Of a stretch of 64,000 nt of DNA, positions 46,602 through 55,849 are shown piece by piece (positions within the stretch are counted from its first letter, which is position 1; each line of letters begins with the position of its first letter). The position numbers and the translations under genes were made by a program. Source of the stretch: an uncultured Rhizobiaceae group bacterium. GTDB lineage: Bacteria > Pseudomonadota > Alphaproteobacteria > Rhizobiales > Rhizobiaceae. Location of the stretch: contig CALHBJ010000013.1 in assembly GCA_937930845.1 (NCBI GenBank), positions 62,001 through 126,000 of the forward strand, in the 5' to 3' direction. The notes beneath the pieces are model-generated. The model worked only from the letters and a program-made list of their open reading frames with translations, was not told where the DNA came from and did no database searches.

Positions 46602-48242
46602 TCAACTCGCGCCCAGATGTTTGAGCGGGTCCACTGGCGTGGAGTTCTTGCGCAATTCAAAATGCAGTTTGGGCACGGTTGCGTTGCCGGAACGACCGGA
46701 TTTCGCAATGGTTTGGCCGCGTGTCACCTTGTCACCACGTTTGACCAGCGTGCTACTGGCATGGGCATAGGCAGAAACCCAACCACCCGAGTGGCTCACA
46801 AGAATGAGTTTGCCAAAGTCTTCCAGTTCCGACCCGGAATAAATCACCGTACCGTTCTCACTGGCTTTGATGGACGTCCCAATGGGCAGGGAAATATCAA
46901 TCCCATCGTTTGAACCGGACTTAATACGTTCGCCAAACTTGGTGATAATGCGCCCTTTGGCGGGCCACCTGAATGTGCCAGCAGACGTAGCGGCGGCGGT
47001 TTTCACCTCTTCACGCGACTTGTTGGCAATCGATACGGATTCTTCGGCGCTGGTGTAAGCCGGTTTTATGGTCTTTTCAGCCGTTGTGCGATTCAACACT
47101 TTCGAACCTGTTGGTACACTCGATGTGGTGATCGGATCTTTTGTATTTGACGCAACAGTCAACCCGCCTGCCGGAATGGCGAGGCTCGAGCCGAGACGCA
47201 CAACATCGCTGGTCATGGAGTTTGCCGAACGCAGTTGCGCAGCTGACACACCATGGCGTCGCGCAATTCCGCTGAGCGTATCACCCGGCTGAACCGTGTA
47301 TCTTTGTCCTGTCGTGAGTATTGGCTGCGTACTGACAGGCGCGGATGGCGCAGAAAGACTTGGTGCAAACGTGTTTTGTACACGCGCTTTGGGTACGGGC
47401 ACCCGCCCCCTGACCTGGCCCTGGAACCCTGTGGATGCGCGGGAGGCATGGGTGATCGGATTGTTATCAGGCGCGGACACCGGCACAGACGCTCCATGCT
47501 GATAGGTCGGGATCAAAATGCGCGTACCTGACTGTACAGAGCTTGCATCTGCAATATTGTTGGCGCTCATGATTGCCGTTACCGGCACACCAAAACGCCG
47601 AGACAAATTATAGAGCGTCTCTCCAGACTTCAACATAATCCAGGAACCGCCGGTTTTGGTCCAACCGCCCTCACGTCTCGACACAGGCTCAACCGGTGCA
47701 TTTCTTGTAACCGAACCAGTAGTTACGGCATCTGTATTGGTCATAAGCAAAGGTGTTTTCGTCGCCGTACGAGGTGCAAGCACAATGGGTTGCCTTGCCG
47801 CTGTTACAACCTTGCGAACAGGCTCTGGCGTTACGGCCTGAACCGCCTTTTCTTTGACAGGCTGGGTGATGGTCTTGGTGGCGTGATAAGAAGTCACCGA
47901 AGGCGCTGCAAGTGGTGCCCTTTTGACAGCCGGTGCGAGTGGCTTGCGTTCATATGAATTGGTCGGTGCCGAACGAGCAGCCACGCGAATACCGTCAGAT
48001 GTTACGGACGAAGTGGACACTTCATCAACCTCATCTGGTAAATCACCAGGATATGGCTGGGAGACAGGCGCGCGATTTTTGATGATCGCCTGCTGGTTCG
48101 CTGTCAGGGTGGAGCCGGTTGTTATCAGATCATCGAACCGCACAGCATCGTTGCTGCAGGCGGTCACAAATACGGATATTCCAACCAGGGCGGAGGTCTT
48201 CAACAAACGGCTGACAGACCGCACATGGACGTGAGAACGCAT
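46602..48242 (-). CDS. nlpD: LysM/LytM (M23) lipoprotein, NlpD-like division factor
   Basis: 546 residues. The N-terminus has a lipobox (VFVTAC, Cys29), then a long variable region, two LysM repeats (GETLYNLSRRFGVPVTAIMS and GDTLSGIARRHGVSAAQLRS) and a C-terminal M23/LytM domain (FRWPAKGRIITKFG to the end). The zinc site is degenerate: SNDGIDISLP lacks the His of the HxxxD motif and VPKLHFEL has only one His of HxH. It is therefore more likely an amidase activator (NlpD/EnvC type) than a peptidase. It is downstream of pcm. Confidence 0.88.
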   Translation of the reverse strand: MRSHVHVRSVSRLLKTSALVGISVFVTACSNDAVRFDDLITTGSTLTANQQAIIKNRAPVSQPYPGDLPDEVDEVSTSSVTSDGIRVAARSAPTNSYERKPLAPAVKRAPLAAPSVTSYHATKTITQPVKEKAVQAVTPEPVRKVVTAARQPIVLAPRTATKTPLLMTNTDAVTTGSVTRNAPVEPVSRREGGWTKTGGSWIMLKSGETLYNLSRRFGVPVTAIMSANNIADASSVQSGTRILIPTYQHGASVPVSAPDNNPITHASRASTGFQGQVRGRVPVPKARVQNTFAPSLSAPSAPVSTQPILTTGQRYTVQPGDTLSGIARRHGVSAAQLRSANSMTSDVVRLGSSLAIPAGGLTVASNTKDPITTSSVPTGSKVLNRTTAEKTIKPAYTSAEESVSIANKSREEVKTAAATSAGTFRWPAKGRIITKFGERIKSGSNDGIDISLPIGTSIKASENGTVIYSGSELEDFGKLILVSHSGGWVSAYAHASSTLVKRGDKVTRGQTIAKSGRSGNATVPKLHFELRKNSTPVDPLKHLGAS

Positions 48243-48351
48243 AACTTATCCACGGACTACTCAAAACTAACGTTGTTGATTAAGCCTCATCAACCTTAAT
48301 CTGCCGTTAAGGGCGAGCGTTAATTTGGAATAATCTCGTTAAGCCATTGCT

Positions 48352-48993
48352 CTACAAACTGCCGGCAACACCGGATTCGAGCCGGCCAAATCGCACAGGA
48401 AAGAGGTCTTCGCGTTCAAAACGGCTGCCAATTTTGGTGAGTCGTACCAGCATTTGCTCACTGGCCGGCTCGCCAATTGCCGTGACCACAACGCCGCCCG
48501 CGGTGAGCAATTCGAGCAGATGGCGCGGCACGGACTGGTAGGCACAATCACAGAAGATCAGATCATACAGACCATCCAGGGCATTGGTGTTATTGCCGTC
48601 TGCCTGGGCAAAAGAAATATTGTTGATCTCCAACGCCTGGGTGCGCAATTTGGCTTCATCAACCAGGCAGCGATAGCGGTCAACAGAACGTACTTTCTTG
48701 GCCAGTTTGGCCAGAACAGCCGTGGCATATCCACTGCCCGTCCCGATTTCCAATACGGTGTGGGAAGGGTGCGGGGGAAATGCTGCAATCATGCGGGCCA
48801 GAATGTCTGGAGATGTCATGGTTTGTCCGCAGGGCAATGGCAGTGACACTGACTGCCAGGATTTGTCGAAGAACTGCACCGGCACAAAGGCGCTGTGCGG
48901 ACAGTCCTCAATTGCCTTGAGAATCCTGGCATCAAGAATGCCATGGCCGCGCAATCGCAGCATGAATTCAGCAATGCCCTGTGCATTTTCCAT
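48352..48993 (-). CDS. pcm: Protein-L-isoaspartate O-methyltransferase
   Basis: 213 residues; methylates isoaspartyl residues to start repair of aged proteins. VLEIGTGSGYATAVLAKL is the SAM-binding loop; the N-terminal VPVQFFDKSW and PCGQTMTSPDILARM stretches are diagnostic. It lies three bases downstream of surE on the same strand, the pair usual in proteobacteria. Confidence 0.94.
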   Translation of the reverse strand: MENAQGIAEFMLRLRGHGILDARILKAIEDCPHSAFVPVQFFDKSWQSVSLPLPCGQTMTSPDILARMIAAFPPHPSHTVLEIGTGSGYATAVLAKLAKKVRSVDRYRCLVDEAKLRTQALEINNISFAQADGNNTNALDGLYDLIFCDCAYQSVPRHLLELLTAGGVVVTAIGEPASEQMLVRLTKIGSRFEREDLFPVRFGRLESGVAGSL

Positions 48994-48996
48994 GGA

Positions 48997-49755
48997 TCAG
49001 TCTTCCAACGCCATATTCAAGGTCTTCATCCAGTCGTGGTTGGTCATATCCATGCGCACCGGCGTTATGGCAATTTCATTGGCGGCAATTGCGTCAATAT
49101 CACTTCCCGGTTGGGACGATGGTTGTTTGCCCATGAATTCCAGCCAGTAATAGGGCAGTCCCCTGCCATCCTCGCGTCGGCCAATACCAAGACCATGTTC
49201 AAATTTACCCTGGGACACCACGCGACTGCCTGCAACATCCTTTGCCTTGCAGGCAGGAAAATTCACGTTGATCAGCGTATCCCTGGGGACATCCAATTGT
49301 ACCAGCTTTTTCAACAAGCCTGGGGCGTGGCTGCGTGTCGTGTCCCAATCAATGCGCGCATGGCGCTCAAAACTAAAAGCCTGCGACATGGCAATTGAGC
49401 GGATGCCCAACAAGGTTCCTTCCATGGCGCCAGCGACCGTGCCCGAATAGGTGATATAATCACCAATATTCTGCCCCGCATTGACGCCAGACAAAATCAG
49501 ATCGATTGGCTTGCCCACCAATTGGCGCACGGCCATGATGACACAATCGGTTGGCGTGCCAGTCACAGCGAAGACTTTATCGTCCACTTCGCGGGCCCGC
49601 AGCGGATGGCTGAGCGTTAATGAATGGGCCAATCCGCTTTGGTCGGTTTCTGGTGCCACCGTCCAGATATCATCTGAGAGGGTTTCGGCAATTTCGCGCA
49701 TGACGGACAGGCCTGTTGCATTGATGCCATCGTCATTGGTGAGCAGAATGCGCAT
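48997..49755 (-). CDS. surE: 5'/3'-nucleotidase SurE
   Basis: 252 residues; a survival-protein nucleotidase. [13 protein letters not shown] carries the metal-binding Asp pair, and SGVNAGQNIGDYITYSGTVAGAMEG is the family signature. The ATG at 49755 overlaps the serS stop (TGATG), so it is coupled to serS. It precedes pcm. Confidence 0.96.
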   Translation of the reverse strand: MRILLTNDDGINATGLSVMREIAETLSDDIWTVAPETDQSGLAHSLTLSHPLRAREVDDKVFAVTGTPTDCVIMAVRQLVGKPIDLILSGVNAGQNIGDYITYSGTVAGAMEGTLLGIRSIAMSQAFSFERHARIDWDTTRSHAPGLLKKLVQLDVPRDTLINVNFPACKAKDVAGSRVVSQGKFEHGLGIGRREDGRGLPYYWLEFMGKQPSSQPGSDIDAIAANEIAITPVRMDMTNHDWMKTLNMALED

Positions 49756-51035
49756 CAATTCGCTTCCACCAATTCCCTGCCGTTCATATACGGACGCAGC
49801 ACTTCTGGCACGGTGATCGTCCCGTCTTCGTTTTGATAATTTTCCATAACTGCGATCAACGCACGGCCAACTGCGATGCCGGAACCGTTTAACGTGTGGA
49901 CGAAACGGGGCTGCTTTTCGCCTTCCACGCGATAACGGCCATTCATGCGGCGGCCCTGAAAATCACCACACACGGAGCAGGATGATATTTCACGATAGGC
50001 GTTTTGACCCGGCAGCCAAACTTCAATGTCGTAGGTGCGACGTGCGCCAAACCCCATGTCGCCGGTGCACAGCGCCATGGTGCGATATGGCAGGTTGAGC
50101 TTCTCCAGAACCGTTTCAGCGCAACGTGTCATGCGCTCATGCTCGTCATTGCTGGTGTCCTGATCGGTAATCGACACCATTTCCACCTTGTAGAACTGGT
50201 GTTGGCGCAAATATCCACGGGTATCACGCCCTGCGGACCCTGCTTCCGAGCGGAAACACGCCGTGTGCGCCGCCATGCGTATGGGCAATTCGCTTTGGCT
50301 GTATATCCGGTCCGCCGCCATATAGGTCAGCGGCACTTCAGCGGTTGGGATCAACCAGCGGCCATCGGTTGTGCGAAACAGATCATCGGCAAATTTGGGC
50401 AGTTTGTCGGTGCCATAGGCTGCCTCATCGCGCACCAGCAATGGCGGTTGCATTTCCCTATAGCCGTGCTCTTCCACGTGAAGATCAAGCATGAACTGAC
50501 CCAACGCCCGTTCCAGCCGGGCCAATTGACCGCTGACCACGCAAAAGCGTGATCCGGCAATTTTGGCAGCACTTTCAAAGTCCATCTGGCCAAGGGCCTC
50601 GCCCAGCTCATAGTGCTCTTTCGGCTCAAAGGCGAAATTTGGTTTCCCGCCGAAATTGCGCAGTTCCACATTGTCATTTTCATCGGCGCCCACAGGCACA
50701 TCGTCAAATGGCAGATTGGGAATAACCGCCAGCGCATCGGTAACGGCCTGGGACAGCTTGCGCTCTTCCTCTTCGCCTTCCTGAAGCGCTGATTTCAGCT
50801 TGGCGACTTCTGTGATTGCCGCTTGCGCAGCGGCTTCGTCGCCGGTCGATTTCGCCTTGCCGATTTCCTTGGACGCGCGGTTACGTTCCTCCTGCATCTC
50901 TTGCAGGTGAGCCACATGGGCGCGCCGCTTTTCATCCAGCGCAATCAAAGATGATGACAACGGGTCGAGGCCGCGCATGGCCAGACCCGCGTCAAAAGCT
51001 TCAGGATTGTCTCGTATCCATTTGATATCAAACAT
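49755..51035 (-). CDS. serS: Seryl-tRNA synthetase
   Basis: 426 residues, a class II synthetase. The N-terminal coiled-coil arm ([22 protein letters not shown]) binds the long variable arm of tRNA-Ser; motif 2 is [22 protein letters not shown] and motif 3 is [19 protein letters not shown]. It is directly upstream of surE and follows tatC on the minus strand, the alphaproteobacterial order. Confidence 0.97.
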   Translation of the reverse strand: MFDIKWIRDNPEAFDAGLAMRGLDPLSSSLIALDEKRRAHVAHLQEMQEERNRASKEIGKAKSTGDEAAAQAAITEVAKLKSALQEGEEEERKLSQAVTDALAVIPNLPFDDVPVGADENDNVELRNFGGKPNFAFEPKEHYELGEALGQMDFESAAKIAGSRFCVVSGQLARLERALGQFMLDLHVEEHGYREMQPPLLVRDEAAYGTDKLPKFADDLFRTTDGRWLIPTAEVPLTYMAADRIYSQSELPIRMAAHTACFRSEAGSAGRDTRGYLRQHQFYKVEMVSITDQDTSNDEHERMTRCAETVLEKLNLPYRTMALCTGDMGFGARRTYDIEVWLPGQNAYREISSCSVCGDFQGRRMNGRYRVEGEKQPRFVHTLNGSGIAVGRALIAVMENYQNEDGTITVPEVLRPYMNGRELVEAN

Positions 51036-51088
51036 GGCGTGCCGCTGACTTGATGGACCTTCTCAGGCGGTTAAACGCGACTTGAGTG

Positions 51089-51871
51089 TCAGGCCAGTTC
51101 GGCCTCGCTCTCCTGCCGCTTACGCTCGATGAGTCGTGTTGCGTAGATGGAGAGTTCGTAGAGAAGCAAGGTGGGAACCGCAAGACCGATCTGGCTTACA
51201 GGATCAGGCGGTGTGAGCACGGCTGCGGCGATGAATGTGAGGACGACCGCATATTTGCGCTTGGCTTTCAGCCCCACTGAACTCACCAACCCGGCGCGCG
51301 CCAGCAAAGAAATGACAACCGGCATTTGAAAAACCAGCCCGAACGCAAAAATCAGCGTCATGATCAGGCCCAGATATTCGGAAACCTTGGGCAAGAGTTC
51401 CACCGTTGTCGAAACTGAATCCCCCTGCACCTGCATGGACAGGAAGAAGGTCATGGCCAATGGCATGACGACAAAGAACACCAGCGATGCGCCCATGAGA
51501 AACAAGATCGGCGTGGCAAAAAGGAATGGCAAAAAGGCCGAGCGCTCGTTTTTGTAGAGACCGGGTGCCACGAATTTGTAGATCTGGGTGGCGATCACAG
51601 GAAACGCCACGAACAGCGCCGTGAACAGGGCGATCTTCAATTGGGCGAAGAAATATTCCTGGGGCGCAGTGAAAATCAGCGTCAGATTCTGATTCTCCCC
51701 GGCGGCGCGTTCATAGGGGATAACGAGAATCTGAAAGATTTCGTCGGCGAACATGAAGGCCACCACAAACACAATCGCCACCGCAATCAGCGCACGAATA
51801 AGACGCTGTCGTAACTCGGCCAGGTGTTCAACCAGTGGCGCAGCGCTGCTTTCAATATCTTCCTGGCTCAT
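51089..51871 (-). CDS. tatC: Sec-independent protein translocase TatC
   Basis: 260 residues with six transmembrane helices; the twin-arginine signal receptor. EHLAELRQRLIRALIAVAI near the N-terminus holds the conserved Glu and Arg region; FALGLVFQMP and DPVSQIGLAVPTLLLYELSIYA are typical. It overlaps tatB by four bases (ATGA). Confidence 0.96.
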   Translation of the reverse strand: MSQEDIESSAAPLVEHLAELRQRLIRALIAVAIVFVVAFMFADEIFQILVIPYERAAGENQNLTLIFTAPQEYFFAQLKIALFTALFVAFPVIATQIYKFVAPGLYKNERSAFLPFLFATPILFLMGASLVFFVVMPLAMTFFLSMQVQGDSVSTTVELLPKVSEYLGLIMTLIFAFGLVFQMPVVISLLARAGLVSSVGLKAKRKYAVVLTFIAAAVLTPPDPVSQIGLAVPTLLLYELSIYATRLIERKRQESEAELA

Positions 51872-52542
51872 GCGCCCGCCTTCTCATTGGAAGGTTTGCG
51901 CGATGGGGTTTTCTTTGCAGCCGGTTTTTTAGCTGCAGATTTTTTGACCGCCGTTTTGGAAGTGCCTGCTGTCTTGGCGGCGGCTCTGGGTTTTGCTTTG
52001 GTTGAAGTACTTGCCTTTTTGGCCGGCGCTTTGTTTGCGGCTGCGCGCGGTTTTGACTTTGCTGCAGGCTTTTTGGCAGCAGGCTTCTTGGCGGTGGCAG
52101 TTTTGCCCGCCCCCACTCTGGCGGCTGCCGCATTGGCAGCTTCAACCTGTGCCTGGCGATCCAAGGCGGCGGCGTCCACGTCTGCATCAGCGTTTGCCGA
52201 CTGATTAAACAGGGTTGCCGGGTCATAATCGTGGGGGCTGTTCAGCCCATCATTAATCTCACTGGTGGTGCGTTCCAGGTCGTCTTTCAATGGGTTCAGC
52301 TTGTCCCGCACGGCTTTGGTGGGGTCGAGATTGCGCACATCGTCGATTGTGCTTTTGACGCCATCAAGATCAGCGTCCCGGATGGCCTGGTCGAACTGTC
52401 CCTGGAATTCGCGCGCCATGGCACGCAACTTCTTGACCGTGCGGCCAAAAGTTCGCAGCATTCCCGGCAATTCCTTTGGACCAACGAAAAGAATGGCGAC
52501 CACGGCCACCACCATCATTTCTGTCCAGCCAATATCAAACAT
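51868..52542 (-). CDS. tatB: Sec-independent protein translocase TatB with long Ala/Lys tail
   Basis: 224 residues. The N-terminal helix MFDIGWTEMMVVAVVAILFV and the following GPKELPGMLRTFGRTVKKLR amphipathic helix are standard TatB. After about residue 120 the protein becomes Ala/Lys/Pro-rich (KKPAAKKPAAKSKPRAA, then similar units), longer than in E. coli. Such tails are common in Alphaproteobacteria. It is between tatA and tatC. Confidence 0.93.
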   Translation of the reverse strand: MFDIGWTEMMVVAVVAILFVGPKELPGMLRTFGRTVKKLRAMAREFQGQFDQAIRDADLDGVKSTIDDVRNLDPTKAVRDKLNPLKDDLERTTSEINDGLNSPHDYDPATLFNQSANADADVDAAALDRQAQVEAANAAAARVGAGKTATAKKPAAKKPAAKSKPRAAANKAPAKKASTSTKAKPRAAAKTAGTSKTAVKKSAAKKPAAKKTPSRKPSNEKAGA

Positions 52543-52606
52543 GGCCAGGCTCCAGCACTATCGGTGTCAATTCTTAAGACAGGGGCACAGGCCCATGTGG
52601 CTCAAC

Positions 52607-52825
52607 TCAGCTTGTCTTTGTCTTTTCAGCTGCAACGTCCACAACTTTGTCTTTGCCTTCTTCGACCTGCTTTGCAACGTCGTCACCGGTTTCGTTCATG
52701 CCCTTCTTGAAGGCATTGATTCCTTTGGCAACATCACCCATCAGATCGGAGATTTTACCGCGACCAAAAAGAAGAACGACAACGACACCAACAATGACAA
52801 TTTGCCAGATACCAATTTGTCCCAT
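52607..52825 (-). CDS. tatA: Sec-independent protein translocase TatA
   Basis: 72 residues: [20 protein letters not shown] transmembrane helix, [20 protein letters not shown] amphipathic helix and a charged tail. It is the pore-forming subunit. It is the first gene of tatABC, 64 bases upstream of tatB, and follows the orphan ABC ATPase gene by 117 bases. Confidence 0.94.
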   Translation of the reverse strand: MGQIGIWQIVIVGVVVVLLFGRGKISDLMGDVAKGINAFKKGMNETGDDVAKQVEEGKDKVVDVAAEKTKTS

Positions 52826-52942
52826 ATCCGAAACTCCTGCGGGGCCCCATCAGGGGCCGTGTACATTTCCCGCGAACCTAGACAAATCAAGGCCTACTCG
52901 CAACACACCTTTGGTCTTGGCTCGCATTAGGGTGAACTTTAT

Positions 52943-54106
52943 TTAGGTATCGGATTCGTCTACGCCAAGGCTGGGGAACACAAAACTTCCCTGTCTTACC
53001 GGTTGCAACAGCACTTCACCGCCACCGGTAAGGGCTTTTTGGACGACACTGCCCGCGGCAATGCGCGCGCGCAGCGGGGCATCGTGTCCGGTAACGCCGA
53101 TGAGCAAGTGTTCGTGATGTCCCGAAAACTGCACATCAATGATACGACCCACAACGCCGGTTCCGGCCGTTTTCCTGTCATTTGCCGATACTTTGATGGA
53201 CCCGACCCGTACCGCGCCTATGGCCGGTGCCCCATCGGCCAGATGCGCGGCATCCAGTTTTCCAATCGCCGTATCCAATTGTCCGTTGGATACCCTGCCC
53301 TCAAACCGGTTCCACTCGGAAAAAAAGCCCGCCACAAACAGGCTTTGGGGCTCAAAATACAGTTCGCGGCCCGAACCGAATTGTTCCAGGCGACCATGGC
53401 GCAACAGGGCAATCTTGTCGGACATGCGCAATGCTTCAGACGGATCATGAGTGACCATCACCGATGTGGCGCGGGTTTCGCGCAAAACGGCCAGAGTTTC
53501 ATCGCGCATGGAATCGCGCAATCTGGAATCCAGCCCGGAGAACGGTTCATCCATCAACAACACACCGGGGCGCGGTGCCAGCGCCCTGGCCAGTGCGACC
53601 CGTTGTTGCTCTCCGCCTGACAAGGCCCTGGGATAATCCTGCGCCCTGATTTCCAGGCCAACCCGGCTCAACATTTTTCGTGACTGGGCGTCGCGTTCGG
53701 CACGGCTCAAATGGGCCAGCCCAAACGCCACATTTTCACCAATAGTCAAATGGGGAAACAGCGCATAATCTTGAAAAACAAGGCCAATTCCGCGTTTTTC
53801 CGGTGGTAAAAAATTGTCCGGCCCGCCGATCTCACGGCCATCTAGCAGCACCCTGCCCGCACTTTGTTGTTCCATCCCGGCAGCGATGCGCAATAATGTG
53901 GTCTTGCCGGATCCTGAGGGCCCTAAAAGGCAGGTCACAGTGCCGGTTTTGGCTTGCAGGGAAATATCGTGCAGAATCGGTGTGGTGCCAATGGTATGGC
54001 ACACCTGCTCAAACGCCAGTTCGTGGGGAATCGACACGCCCGCAGTATTGGGCACGCCCCAGCGCGAGCGGGTCACTCCGTCGATTATTTTGAGCGGGTT
54101 TCTCAT
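52943..54106 (-). CDS. Orphan ABC transporter ATP-binding protein (Fe3+/spermidine-type)
   Basis: 387 residues with Walker A LLGPSGSGKTTLL, Q-loop VFQDYALFPHLTIGENVAFGL, signature LSGGEQQRVALARAL and Walker B VLLMDEPFSGLD. The C-terminal 150 residues form a TOBE-like regulatory region, as in FbpC/PotA/CysA importers. No permease or binding-protein gene is next to it; the flanking genes are scpB and tatA, so the substrate cannot be inferred. Its N-terminal 30 residues are an unusual polar extension. The start could be 54109 or 54106. Confidence 0.85.
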   Translation of the reverse strand: MRNPLKIIDGVTRSRWGVPNTAGVSIPHELAFEQVCHTIGTTPILHDISLQAKTGTVTCLLGPSGSGKTTLLRIAAGMEQQSAGRVLLDGREIGGPDNFLPPEKRGIGLVFQDYALFPHLTIGENVAFGLAHLSRAERDAQSRKMLSRVGLEIRAQDYPRALSGGEQQRVALARALAPRPGVLLMDEPFSGLDSRLRDSMRDETLAVLRETRATSVMVTHDPSEALRMSDKIALLRHGRLEQFGSGRELYFEPQSLFVAGFFSEWNRFEGRVSNGQLDTAIGKLDAAHLADGAPAIGAVRVGSIKVSANDRKTAGTGVVGRIIDVQFSGHHEHLLIGVTGHDAPLRARIAAGSVVQKALTGGGEVLLQPVRQGSFVFPSLGVDESDT

Positions 54107-54168
54107 CAAGTGACTTGTAGCGACGATTGCCGGTAAATCCAGCCCTGCATATGACAGAACTGCCGCGC

Positions 54169-54936
54169 CTATTCGTCGCCAGCACCACCGGGGGTGAGCA
54201 GGCCCAGTTCTTCCACGTCATCCAATGTGAAAGGATCCTCATCGTCCTCAAGGGCGTCATCATCATTGGGAACGGGTATCGCAAACGTGGCCGGAACCTG
54301 GGACTGCAACAGGCCGGAACCTTTCAGTTCATCAAGGCCCGGCAAATCGCGAATTTGCTCCAGTCCAAAATGGTCCAGAAATTCGGTTGTCGTGCCATAG
54401 GTGACGGGACGCCCTGGTGTTTTGCGGCGTCCGCGCATGCGCACCCAGCCAGTTTCCATCAGCACATCCAGCGTGCCTTTGGATGTCACCACACCGCGAA
54501 TTTCTTCAATTTCCGCACGGGTGACGGGCTGGTGGTAGGCAACAATGGCCAATACTTCGAGGGCAGCCTTGGACAGGCGGCGGGTTTCGACCGCTTCCTT
54601 TTGCAACAGGAAAGACAGATCATCAGCTGTGCGGAATGCCCATGCATCACCAACACGCACCAGATTGACCCCGCGGCCCGTATAGGCGGCCTGCACATCC
54701 TTGAGCAGGGCCTTCACATCGGTCCCTTCAGGCAAACGTTCCACAATGGCGCGTTCGGCCACCGGCTCGCTGGAGGCGAAAATCATAGCTTCGACCATGC
54801 GCGTCAAATGCAATGCGTCCTGCGCTTCGCCTTCCCCTTGCATATGGGGAAACGGCAGCACTTGCGCCGCTTGTGCCTGATCTGCGGCCTGTTCGTCGGC
54901 TTCAATCGCTGATGGCATTGCTGGGGTTTCCTTCAT
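54169..54936 (-). CDS. scpB: Segregation and condensation protein B
   Basis: 255 residues; the winged-helix partner of ScpA in the SMC condensin complex. MIFASSEPVAERAIVERLP and LEVLAIVAYHQPVTRAEIEEIRGV are the family core. The C-terminus is acidic (DDDALEDDEDP). The ATG at 54936 is preferred; a TTG at 54942 overlaps the scpA stop. It follows scpA immediately. Confidence 0.94.
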   Translation of the reverse strand: MKETPAMPSAIEADEQAADQAQAAQVLPFPHMQGEGEAQDALHLTRMVEAMIFASSEPVAERAIVERLPEGTDVKALLKDVQAAYTGRGVNLVRVGDAWAFRTADDLSFLLQKEAVETRRLSKAALEVLAIVAYHQPVTRAEIEEIRGVVTSKGTLDVLMETGWVRMRGRRKTPGRPVTYGTTTEFLDHFGLEQIRDLPGLDELKGSGLLQSQVPATFAIPVPNDDDALEDDEDPFTLDDVEELGLLTPGGAGDE

Positions 54937-54938
54937 GG

Positions 54939-55808
54939 TCAATTAATCTCAGCATTTTGCGCTGGGTTTTGGGCAACGCTGCGCAGATAGAGCGGGGCAA
55001 AAGTCTTGTCCTGGCGCATTTCCAGCGTTCCCTCTCGCACCATTTCCAAACTGGCTGCAAATGATGAAGCGATCACACCTGCCCTGTCAGTTGGAGAAGT
55101 GGTGTATTGGATCAGGAACGAATCAAGCGGGGTCCAGTCTGCAATCTTGCCAATCAGGCGAGTGAGGATTTCACGGGCATCTGACAACGACCATACCTGC
55201 CTTTGGGATATCGTCACTGTGCTAACGGACTGGCGCTGGCGTTGTGATGCATAGGCGGTGAGCAGGTCAAACAGGCTTGCTGAATAGGTTCTCGATCTTT
55301 CAATGATCACGGGTTCCGGATCGCCACGGACAAAAATATCGCGCCCCAGGCGGTTGCGGTTGATCAGGCGGTTGGCCGCCTCGCGCATGGCCTCAAGTCG
55401 TTGCAGACGAAAGGCCAATTGGTTGGCCAGTTCTTCACCGGACGGCTCAGGATCCCCCTCCGGTGCTGGCAGGAGCAGGCGGGATTTCAAATAGGCCAGC
55501 CATGCCGCCATGACCAGATAGTCCGCCGCCAATTCCAGACGCAATGTCCGCGCTGTTTCAACGAATTTCAGATATTGCATCGCCAGCGCGAGAATTGAGA
55601 TTTTGGTCAGATCAACCTTCTGGGTGCGTGCCATGGCAAGCAACAAATCCAGCGGCCCCTCAAAACCATCCACATCAACCGTGAAATCGGGATCATTGAT
55701 CGTGCGGTCGACTGGTTGGGCACTTTCCCACAGGTCGACCGGCATCGGTGTTTCTACCGCGCCTTGAGGGCTTTCAGCCGGATCAGTCTGTTTACCGTCG
55801 TTCGACAC
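54939..55808 (-). CDS. scpA: Segregation and condensation protein A
   Basis: 289 residues, the kleisin of bacterial condensin. The GFEGPLDLLLAMARTQKVDL segment that binds SMC is clear, followed by AWLAYLKSRLLLP and a C-terminal winged helix. A GTG start at 55808. The pair scpA-scpB is in the usual order after nagZ. Confidence 0.94.
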   Translation of the reverse strand: MSNDGKQTDPAESPQGAVETPMPVDLWESAQPVDRTINDPDFTVDVDGFEGPLDLLLAMARTQKVDLTKISILALAMQYLKFVETARTLRLELAADYLVMAAWLAYLKSRLLLPAPEGDPEPSGEELANQLAFRLQRLEAMREAANRLINRNRLGRDIFVRGDPEPVIIERSRTYSASLFDLLTAYASQRQRQSVSTVTISQRQVWSLSDAREILTRLIGKIADWTPLDSFLIQYTTSPTDRAGVIASSFAASLEMVREGTLEMRQDKTFAPLYLRSVAQNPAQNAEIN

Positions 55809-55849
55809 CGGGCTAACGCTCTTTCCAAATCAGAGCTGCCGGTTGGAGA

